Below are positions 44,922 through 50,374 of a stretch of DNA of 50,374 bases, piece after piece. Made by a program: the position numbers and the translations under genes. Source of the DNA: CAZPRY01 sp964589175 (GTDB lineage Bacteria; Fidelibacterota; UBA2242); assembly GCA_964589175.1 (NCBI GenBank), contig CAZPRY010000030.1, positions 1-50,374 of the forward strand, in the 5' to 3' direction. The notes beneath the pieces were generated by a model. The model had not been told where the DNA came from. It searched no databases and worked only from the letters and a program-made list of their open reading frames with translations. Position 1 is the first letter of the stretch. Each line of letters opens with the position of its first letter.

Positions 44922-44945
44922 GTGCCAGGTGTGAGCACCTGACAC
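44922..44945 (+). terminator. Hairpin after the CHASE2 cyclase gene
   Basis: GTGCCAGGTG (44922-44931) pairs with CACCTGACAC (44936-44945) around TGAG, 10 bp with one G-T pair, 28 bp after the stop. No T-run follows, so it may be a Rho-type or mRNA-stabilising end, or a short dispersed palindrome. Confidence 0.4.
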
Positions 44946-44949
44946 AACG

Positions 44950-45092
44950 AAATAATCCCGGAGGGATTACAGGTCGGTAAAAACGCAACGACCGGGTACG
45001 GTTCCGTCCCGGACGGGACGGGAGCTGCTGTCATGCGGGTCATTTTCTACCGATCTATTATGCCTGACGGCATAGACGATATTCATCAAGGC
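44950..45092 (+). repeat. 143-bp dispersed element with three hairpins, copy 1
   Basis: It contains hairpin 1 (TAATCCC-GGA-GGGATTA, 44953-44969), hairpin 2 (CCGTCCCG-GA-CGGGACGG, 45004-45021) and hairpin 3 (TATGCC-TGAC-GGCATA, 45059-45074), and ends A-T-T-C-A-T-C-A-A-G-G. Copy 2 has the same length, order and near-identical sequence. It resembles REP/MITE-like elements. Confidence 0.85.
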
Positions 45093-45299
45093 GCACTCTC
45101 GCTGCGATGCTCTGCGTCGTAGCGAATTCACCCAAAAATCTTTCTTGAATTCTCCAAAAAACCGTTTATATTTATACAGAGGTTAGGAAAAGTGTAGATG
45201 ATGTTCGGTCTGGTGGGGCTAGTGATGTTTATTGGCATGGCACCGTAGTCCGGTGTTTCGGTTTCTCATCGGTACATGGTGTCCAAAGACAAGGAGACA
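45093..45299. other. Short spacer before the small ORF
   Basis: About 200 bp between repeat copy 1 and the small gene. No promoter hexamers of good quality and no gene recognised. Confidence 0.4.
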
Positions 45300-45503
45300 A
45301 TGATGAGAGACCCAAAAGACACGACCCGCAACGATTCGACCCCGCAAACGCAGATAAACTCCCCTTCGAACGACGCCCAATGGGTACCCCGCAACTCTGT
45401 TCCGGGAAAACTTGTCCCGGAAAACCCGGCTCCGGAAAAATCCGCCACCGATGAGAAAAAAGCGCAGAAAACGAAACCCTACCGCAGTAAGATGGTGCTT
45501 TGA
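45300..45503 (+). CDS. Small disordered hypothetical protein
   Basis: 67 residues, rich in Pro, Lys, Asp, Ser and Asn, without hydrophobic segments, so probably unstructured. Tandem near-repeats V-P-G-K-L-V-P-E-N-P-A-P-E-K are visible around residues 38-51. Support for coding is an A-A-G-G-A-G ribosome binding site (45291-45296) just before two adjacent ATG codons (45300 and 45303; the second has the better spacing). It lies between two copies of the 143-bp element. I do not recognise it; it could also be a non-functional frame. Confidence 0.45.
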   Translation: MMRDPKDTTRNDSTPQTQINSPSNDAQWVPRNSVPGKLVPENPAPEKSATDEKKAQKTKPYRSKMVL

Positions 45504-45510
45504 AAACCGA

Positions 45511-45537
45511 CCTCACGCGGCTGGAACCGCGGCGTGG
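45511..45537. repeat. Imperfect G+C-rich hairpin after the small ORF
   Basis: CACGCGG, CTGGAA loop, CCGC...GCGTG. It shares the core GCGGCTGGA(A/G)CCGC with the hairpin at 45806-45823, so the two are members of a second small palindrome family. Confidence 0.5.
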
Positions 45538-45600
45538 GGTCTGTAAGGTTATCGAATCCGATGTTATTTGGCAGATCCAACTATGAATACCGGATCACGT

Positions 45601-45743
45601 AAAAAATCCCGGAGGGATTAGAGGCCGGTAAAAACGCTACGGCCTGGCACGGTTCCGTCCCGGACGGGACGGGAGCTGCTATCGTGCGGATCATTTTTTT
45701 ACCGATCTATTATGCCTGACGGCATAGAAGACATTCATCAAGG
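45601..45743 (+). repeat. 143-bp dispersed element with three hairpins, copy 2
   Basis: Same layout as copy 1: ATCCC-GGA-GGGAT at 45606-45618, CCGTCCCG-GA-CGGGACGG at 45655-45672, the ATGCC-TGAC-GGCAT hairpin near 45713-45726, and the end A-T-T-C-A-T-C-A-A-G-G. The gene-proximal end here continues into A-A-G-G-A-G. Confidence 0.85.
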
Positions 45744-45805
45744 AGATTTCTATAATTATGACACTGCTGTGGGATTGGACGATTTTGGATTGGGATGCAG
45801 TCAAT

Positions 45806-45823
45806 CCGCGGCTGGAGCCGCGG
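45806..45823. repeat. Perfect 8-bp-stem palindrome upstream of the 250-residue gene
   Basis: CCGCGGCT-GG-AGCCGCGG, 65 bp before the start codon. It is related to the palindrome at 45511-45537. Confidence 0.6.
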
Positions 45824-45887
45824 GGTACGGTCATTATTTGACTAAAAACAATTTGCAGGTTTTATCTAAACAATAGAGGAGGTTACT

Positions 45888-46640
45888 ATGTCAAGTACTG
45901 ATGATTATCAGGCGAAGATCGCCGAGATCGAAGCGATTCCCGCCGAGCAGGTGAGATCGCCCAACATGCCCGTTGATGTCTTTTTACAGGAGATTGAAAA
46001 CACGCACAAATGGATTCAGGAAGACAAAACTAAACTGGTGGCCGCCGGCCTGGATTGGACCCTGGTGGACGACCTGCCGTTACGTGCCGGGGCCCTGCGC
46101 GAGGCCCAGTCCCTCTGGTTTAAAGAACGTTTCAGCCGCGAAGAGGCCGAAAAGGAATGGAACGCGAAATCACCCGTGGCCTACGATCTGCGGAATTCCC
46201 TGTTGCATCATTTCCGCTTTGCCTATCGCAACGATCCCGTACTGTCCGGCCGGGTAGCCGCGATTGCCGAGGGCAGCGGCCACGCCGATATGATCCAGGA
46301 CCTCAACGACCTGTCCGTCCTGGGCAAGGCCAATCCCGACCCGTTAACCGTCATCGGATTCGATCCGGCCCTGCTGGATGAAGCCGCCGCCACCTCGGAT
46401 GAAATGGCGACCCTGCTTTCGCAGGCTACCGTCGTGCGGGCGGATCAGAACGCAGAAAGGGTCATCCGCGACAAGGCCTATACCTATGTGAAACAGGCCC
46501 TGGAAGAAATCCGTAACTGTGGGCAGTATGTCTTCTGGCGCGATGAGGAGCGCTTGAAGGGCTACGTCAGCCAGTACCACAGCCGGGCGCGCCACAGAGC
46601 AGCGGCAGCCCCCAAGACAGGGGATACCGAGAATTCCTGA
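45888..46640 (+). CDS. Conserved-looking hypothetical protein, all-helical, 250 residues
   Basis: Soluble, acidic, mostly helical protein; no signal peptide or membrane segment. Features visible: an N-terminal I-E-A-I-P-A-E-Q-V-R-S-P-N-M-P-V-D-V-F, a W-F-K-E-R-F-S-R-E-E-A-E-K-E-W segment (about 78-92), the sequence A-E-G-S-G-H-A-D-M-I-Q-D-L-N-D-L (about 126-141), and a basic C-terminus (Y-H-S-R-A-R-H-R). It has an excellent ribosome binding site (GAGGAGG about 6 nt before ATG), so it is very probably expressed. From memory, similar proteins of unknown function occur in FCB-group genomes near short repeats, but I can assign no domain name. It is followed directly by two 21-bp-periodic tracts, and preceded by hairpin elements; whether it acts on them is unknown. 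Confidence 0.75.
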   Translation: MSSTDDYQAKIAEIEAIPAEQVRSPNMPVDVFLQEIENTHKWIQEDKTKLVAAGLDWTLVDDLPLRAGALREAQSLWFKERFSREEAEKEWNAKSPVAYDLRNSLLHHFRFAYRNDPVLSGRVAAIAEGSGHADMIQDLNDLSVLGKANPDPLTVIGFDPALLDEAAATSDEMATLLSQATVVRADQNAERVIRDKAYTYVKQALEEIRNCGQYVFWRDEERLKGYVSQYHSRARHRAAAAPKTGDTENS

Positions 46641-46692
46641 TTTATCGGGCTGGCCGTAAGATAAGTGAAGGCATGCGAAGGGTCGGATACTC

Positions 46693-46860
46693 TTTACGCA
46701 TCCTGGTACACCCTTTTCGCTGTTTTATGTGGCGTTTACGCAAAATATCCAACCCTTTACGCAATTTCAGGGGCTTTTTACGCATTTTTGGAAGGCATTT
46801 ACGCAAGTTTGGATAGCCTTTACGCAAGATTTCGCACCCCTTACCCACCAGGGAGGGCCA
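46693..46860. repeat. Tandem 21-bp repeat tract with TTTACGCA core
   Basis: Eight cores of the type TTTACGCA start at 46693, 46714 (TTTTCGCT), 46735, 46756, 46777, 46798, 46819 and 46840 (CTTACCCA): spacing exactly 21 bp each time. The flanking 13 bp vary strongly. Since 21 is a multiple of three, both strands stay open; the minus strand reads as heptads (L/M)-R-K-x4. Two helical turns per unit would put all cores on one face of DNA, as in iteron-type protein-binding arrays. Confidence 0.85.
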
Positions 46861-47020
46861 AAACCCTGCCGGGGGAGGATAAAGCTCTGCCGGGGAGGCT
46901 GAAAAGTCAGCGGGAAGGTATGAAATCCCGTCGGGGAGACGAAAAAATCATTGGGAAGGTGTGAAATCCCGCCGGGAGAGCCAAAAGTCTGCCGGGACAA
47001 GGAAAAGGCCGCCGGGAAGC
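46861..47020. repeat. Second tandem tract, 20-21-bp units with GCCGGGR core
   Basis: Units of the form (A/G)AAA-n-C-T-G-C-C-G-G-G-G-A-G recur with the C/G boundary at about 46870, 46891, 46911, 46932, 46952, 46973, 46993 and 47013. It directly abuts the TTTACGCA tract but has a different consensus and purine-rich plus strand. Confidence 0.75.
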
Positions 47021-47055
47021 GCCCCAGGCGGTGGGGGACGGCGCTTAGCGTCGGC

Positions 47056-47084
47056 TTGACAATGGAAAATGGATTGAGTAATAT
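47056..47084 (+). promoter_or_regulatory. Strong promoter of the NACHT gene
   Basis: TTGACA (47056-47061, perfect), 17 nt, TAATAT (47079-47084). The predicted start near 47091 gives a leader of about 125 nt. It lies 35 bp after the end of the second tandem tract. Confidence 0.7.
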
Positions 47085-47214
47085 CCTAAGAAATGAAACG
47101 ATACTCGGTCTTTTGAGGGGAATTTAAAAAGGTGACAGGTTGTAAGAGAAACAACTGTCAGGTGAAATTGCGCTAGGTATCAGATGATTTACGAATAGGA
47201 GTTTAAATCTGACA

Positions 47215-50200
47215 ATGAACACAAACCTTAAAGATGTACTTTTCGGCGTAATTACCAACGGTCTAATTTCTCTTCTTTTCCACGTTTTACAAAAGGGCAA
47301 CCAATTTCTCATTGGCAAGGATCTCATCGAGAGAATCAAAACAAAAGAGACATCACTAGAGCCGATTCTGAATGATGCTATGGAAACTGTGACCAACGAA
47401 CTAGAGTGGATAGGACCCTCGAGAGTTGAAATCGTCTGCTTGTTCCTCTCTTCTCCTGATGTCGAAGCGATGATTCGACAGATATTCTCTATACATGCAC
47501 TTGAGAAAGAAGATCGAAGCGACCTAGAACTAATCCAGAAGGAATTTCTTCACTCATTCGCTCTTTATGCTGATCAAAGTATAGATAAATTAAGAGAATC
47601 ATCAGATAGACTGTTTCAGTTTATTGTACAAATATGTGGCATCAAATTAGACACTGCAATTGATAAGGGAATTCTCTCAGCACACGAGGCCAAATCTAGT
47701 CTCCGCCATAGACTATTACAGGATGAATTGGCGTCCATTAGCAAGAATCTAAAATTGTTGCTAAAAGGAACAACAACCTCTCTTATCCATATTTTAGAAT
47801 TTGAGCAAAAGTATCGTTCACAGGTCGCCTCGCGCCATGCATATATCATCCCTCCTCATTTCGACAACTCACGAAAATTACCGATAGATGACTTATATGT
47901 ATTGCCTAGTTTCATACCTCGCATAACGTCAAAACAAGAGGAAACAGCGTTGATCAGCCCAAGTATTTTACTCTCAACAATCTACAGGGCAGTATTACTT
48001 GGCAATCCTGGTGGTGGCAAGTCGACATTTACGACGAAGCTTTGTCATGATATTGCAACACTATACGAAGATCGCCTCCTGGCAAATAGACACGTTACTC
48101 CAATTCTTGTGATTCTAAGAGAGTACGGAGCAGATAAAAAACTAAACAGATGCTCAATACTTCAGCACATAGAAACCATGAGCTGTACTAGATATCAGAT
48201 TCATCCACCCGCAGGGGCATTTGAATTTCTTCTTAGAAACGGACATTTTGCAGTGATCTTTGACGGCTTAGATGAGCTATTAGAAACTAATTATCGACAG
48301 GAAATCAGTAGTGATATAGAGTCTTTCTGTTCACTTTATCCAGCTGTGCCCGTACTCGTAACTTCACGTGAAGTTGGATACGAACAAGCTCCATTAGATA
48401 CGAAAATATTTGAAACATTCAAACTAGCTCCGTTCAATGATGGCCAGGTTAAAGAATATGTAGAGAAATGGTTCTCCGTAGATTTAGACCTTTCCACGGA
48501 CCAACAAAAGCAGAAAGCAGAAGCTTTTTTTGAGGAAAGCGAAATCGTACCAGACCTTCGTTCGAATCCTTTGATGCTAGCTCTCATGTGTAACATATAT
48601 CGAGGTGAAAATTACATACCGAGAAACAGACCGGATGTTTACGAAAAATGCTCACTTATGCTATTTGAGAGATTGGACAAGATCAAAGGCATTTATGTTC
48701 AATTCCCTTTTGAGGCACATATTAGTCCAGCCATCAAATTCATTGCGCATTGGATATACCAGAATGAGAAGCTTCAAAGTGGGGTTACCGAGAGGAATCT
48801 TATAGATAAAGCTACAGAATACTTATGCCCTAGGCGCTTCGAAGACAGGGATGAAGCTGAGGGAGCGGCCAAGGATTTCATTGCTTTCTGTAAGGGGAGG
48901 GCATGGGTCTTTACAGACACGGGTACAACCAAGGATGGAGAATCTCTTTTCCAGTTTTCCCATAGAACTTTCCTGGAATATTTTACGGCAGCACATTTAG
49001 TAAGAATATATCCGATTCCAGAGAGATTGGGGGAAATTTTAATCCCAAAGATCATTAAGAGGGAATGGGATGTAGTAGCTCAGTTATCATTTCAAATTCA
49101 GAATAAAAATGTCGAAGGTGCTGGAGATGATCTTCTTAATATAGTTCTAACAAAGGCGAGTGATAGTACTTCATCTAGTAAGAACAATCTGCTTCTTTTC
49201 GCGACAAGATGTCTTGAATTTATGATACCAAGTCCAAGGATCACAAGAAAAATTGCTACAGATAGTTTATTTGCAGTTTTAAAAAATGGTGAGTATAACC
49301 TTGATCATAAATTACCAAAGGTAAATGAGGAAATTCTTAGTGGGGAAGAATTCGTAGAGGAAGTATTAAACGCACTATTCAATACGACGATAGAGAATAG
49401 GCAAATAATCTCCGACTCTACAGAGAAGATGATTACTGAATGGATAAACCAAGCATCAGACAAATTCTCCTTAATTGCTGAAGAAATTGGATTACATCTC
49501 ATATTACCTTCCCAGCATTACTATAGTTCAATAACATCTAGGCGACATTCCTTTGATGACTGGTATGCAATGGTTGAGAGAATTTTACAGAATACTACAT
49601 CGCGATTACAGCAAATGGCACGTGAACATTTCTCAGTCTGTATGACTCTTTTTTGGAAGAAAAAAATCACAATTGATAAAATTATTGAATGGCACGGCGT
49701 GGATTCTCTTTTCAAGGATAGAAATTTTATCCTCATCCCCAGTTTACATAGGGTCAGTATCGCTGATTCTCTACTTGCATATTACACTTGGCATAGGAAA
49801 GAAACGAACGAAGAAAACCTTTATCCTCCAACTCAATTGAAACTTCTTGGTAAGGTATTTCTGAAAATTCAATTGCCAGTTTGTAAAGATAACGAGTTCG
49901 AGCCGTTCTCCATGTTTTTTGTCCATAGGTTTTTTAAAAGAACAGATCAAGATGGGTTTAGATATAACAGTCTTGAACCGAATGTACGCTTTGCCATTAT
50001 ATGCATTTTAGCCATTGTAATTGAGTACATGGAACTTCGCGGGAGAACAAAAGAAATACTAAAGATGATTGCGAAACCAGTAGGAGTCTTTATCGAAATA
50101 GCGCAATTAGCAGAGATGCGTATGCAACCAACAACTAATGAAAAAATTATTACTATTCTTCACTCATTTGGCTTCTCAAGCGAACAAGAAGATTTTCTAT

Positions 50201-50295
50201 TAAAATGGATCAAAAAAGAGTCTTCGATGATTGAACACCCTGAACCGCAAGATCGCCTATCATCAACAAATCCCGGAGGGATTACAGGTCGGTAA
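47215..50295 (+). CDS. NACHT-domain STAND NTPase, probable anti-phage defence protein
   Basis: 1026 residues. A helical N-terminal region (about 1-240; weakly hydrophobic near 8-25) precedes a NACHT NTPase: Walker A G263-N-P-G-G-G-K-S-T271 (Lys269), Walker B V-I-F-D-G-L-D-E-L with D350, D353 and E354, and the T-S-R sensor (S384-R385). The winged-helix-like part contains F-S-H-R-T-F-L-E-Y-F-T-A-A-H-L (about 580-594), a typical NACHT C-lobe motif. Residues about 650-1026 are helical and unnamed; they would be the sensor part. Bacterial NACHT proteins are known anti-phage defence STAND ATPases; no nuclease or other toxic effector motif is evident here, so the effector may be the N-terminal domain. 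The gene is much A+T-richer than its neighbours, consistent with transfer. AGGAG lies 13 nt before the ATG. The last eight residues (N-P-G-G-I-T-G-R) and the stop are encoded by a dispersed repeat. Confidence 0.88.
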   Translation: MNTNLKDVLFGVITNGLISLLFHVLQKGNQFLIGKDLIERIKTKETSLEPILNDAMETVTNELEWIGPSRVEIVCLFLSSPDVEAMIRQIFSIHALEKEDRSDLELIQKEFLHSFALYADQSIDKLRESSDRLFQFIVQICGIKLDTAIDKGILSAHEAKSSLRHRLLQDELASISKNLKLLLKGTTTSLIHILEFEQKYRSQVASRHAYIIPPHFDNSRKLPIDDLYVLPSFIPRITSKQEETALISPSILLSTIYRAVLLGNPGGGKSTFTTKLCHDIATLYEDRLLANRHVTPILVILREYGADKKLNRCSILQHIETMSCTRYQIHPPAGAFEFLLRNGHFAVIFDGLDELLETNYRQEISSDIESFCSLYPAVPVLVTSREVGYEQAPLDTKIFETFKLAPFNDGQVKEYVEKWFSVDLDLSTDQQKQKAEAFFEESEIVPDLRSNPLMLALMCNIYRGENYIPRNRPDVYEKCSLMLFERLDKIKGIYVQFPFEAHISPAIKFIAHWIYQNEKLQSGVTERNLIDKATEYLCPRRFEDRDEAEGAAKDFIAFCKGRAWVFTDTGTTKDGESLFQFSHRTFLEYFTAAHLVRIYPIPERLGEILIPKIIKREWDVVAQLSFQIQNKNVEGAGDDLLNIVLTKASDSTSSSKNNLLLFATRCLEFMIPSPRITRKIATDSLFAVLKNGEYNLDHKLPKVNEEILSGEEFVEEVLNALFNTTIENRQIISDSTEKMITEWINQASDKFSLIAEEIGLHLILPSQHYYSSITSRRHSFDDWYAMVERILQNTTSRLQQMAREHFSVCMTLFWKKKITIDKIIEWHGVDSLFKDRNFILIPSLHRVSIADSLLAYYTWHRKETNEENLYPPTQLKLLGKVFLKIQLPVCKDNEFEPFSMFFVHRFFKRTDQDGFRYNSLEPNVRFAIICILAIVIEYMELRGRTKEILKMIAKPVGVFIEIAQLAEMRMQPTTNEKIITILHSFGFSSEQEDFLLKWIKKESSMIEHPEPQDRLSSTNPGGITGR

Positions 50296-50320
50296 AACGC
50301 AACGGCCCGGTATGGTTTCG
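50268..50320 (+). repeat. 143-bp dispersed element, interrupted copy 3
   Basis: It begins with the ATCCC-GGA-GGGAT hairpin (50270-50282) and follows copies 1 and 2 up to about 50320. Hairpins 2 and 3 are missing and are replaced by IS-like sequence. It overlaps the 3' end of the NACHT gene and supplies its TAA (50293-50295). Confidence 0.8.
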
Positions 50321-50374
50321 GGGCTGTCCCAAAAGAATAGTATTTTGAGATAATCGATGTTTGAGCTAAATTGG
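50320..50374. mobile_element. Possible insertion-sequence end at window edge
   Basis: The repeat breaks off at about 50320 into GGGGCTGTCCCAAAAG, which resembles the terminal inverted repeats of several transposon families. Only 55 bp are visible, and no transposase frame is present. Confidence 0.35.

Larger units (their letters stand above)
45504..45887. other. Repeat-rich spacer before the 250-residue gene
   Basis: It holds the two GCGGCTGGARCCGC hairpins and copy 2 of the 143-bp element. A 27-codon frame (45758-45841) with A-A-G-G-A-G 12 nt upstream reads M-T-L-L-W-D-W-T-I-L-D-W-D and ends inside the palindrome region; its coding status is doubtful. No clear promoter was found for the following gene. 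Confidence 0.4.
46641..47214. other. Intergenic region before the NACHT gene
   Basis: 574 bp containing the two tandem tracts and then the NACHT promoter. A 68-codon minus-strand frame (46642-46848, GTG start) and a 99-codon plus-strand frame (46665-46964) run through the repeats; neither has a ribosome binding site, and they are kept open by the period being a multiple of three. Confidence 0.6.

Noticed and set aside
44922..44945. Classical Rho-independent terminator after the cyclase gene
   Set aside because: The stem is good, but no T-run follows; kept only as a low-confidence transcript-end hairpin.
45758..45841. 27-codon Trp-rich frame as a tryptophan-type leader peptide
   Set aside because: Three Trp codons in twelve, but no biosynthetic gene downstream, distant ribosome binding site, and no alternative terminator structure seen.
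46642..46848. 68-codon minus-strand frame of (L/M)-R-K-x4 heptads as a real gene
   Set aside because: GTG start without ribosome binding site; both strands stay open because the repeat period is 21 bp. Kept as an alternative reading of the repeat, not as a gene.
46693..47020. Tandem tracts as a CRISPR array
   Set aside because: Period of 21 bp with an 8-bp conserved core does not fit CRISPR repeats and spacers, and no cas genes are in the window.

Overview
The window looks like a chromosome segment of an uncultured or little-studied bacterium of the FCB superphylum (Calditrichota / KSB1 / Marinimicrobia-like). The grounds are giant secreted proteins ending in an FlgD-like / type A sorting domain with the signature N-Y-P-N-P-F-N, an outer-membrane barrel ending in phenylalanine, and an indirect Asn-tRNA pathway built on an archaeal-type AspRS. 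The phylum assignment is inference. Most genes have moderately high GC; the last gene (47215-50295) is clearly A+T-richer.

Layout. 1-900: a nucleotidyltransferase/HEPN pair (minus strand). 900-1375: a spacer with a near-perfect palindrome and a strong promoter for a 7TM-PAS-PAS sensor that has no kinase domain (1376-2845, plus). 2872-9269 (minus): flavin reductase-like protein, EamA transporter, and a two-gene tRNA-amidation operon. That operon encodes a GatA-AspRS fusion followed by a GatC-GatB fusion, so the enzymes of a bacterial transamidosome are compressed into two polypeptides. 9697-14252 (plus): NADP-type glutamate dehydrogenase with an intrinsic terminator, then a receiver-like / pyruvate phosphate dikinase N-domain protein lacking the phosphotransfer half.

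14701-44893 (plus) is a roughly 30-kb run of seven tightly spaced genes: two giant sorting-domain exoproteins (2574 and about 2990 residues), a TPR-like lipoprotein, a 2222-residue protein of about twenty Fn3-like repeats, a FecR-domain protein, an outer-membrane barrel with extracytoplasmic Ig-like domains, and a CHASE2 adenylate cyclase. The likely theme is an envelope or surface assembly coupled to cAMP signalling. The first giant gene has a 1.75-kb four-domain super-repeat; the second has eight PKD repeats at exactly 294-bp spacing.

44894-50374 is an accessory segment. It holds dispersed 143-bp elements with three hairpins each, a small disordered ORF, a conserved-looking 250-residue protein of unknown function, and two adjacent tandem tracts with 21-bp periodicity (the first carries eight copies of a TTTACGCA-like core at exactly two helical turns). 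After these come a strong promoter and a 1026-residue NACHT NTPase of probable anti-phage function. A third, interrupted copy of the 143-bp element supplies the stop codon of the NACHT gene and is cut by what looks like the end of an insertion sequence at the window edge.

No rRNA, tRNA or CRISPR array was seen.
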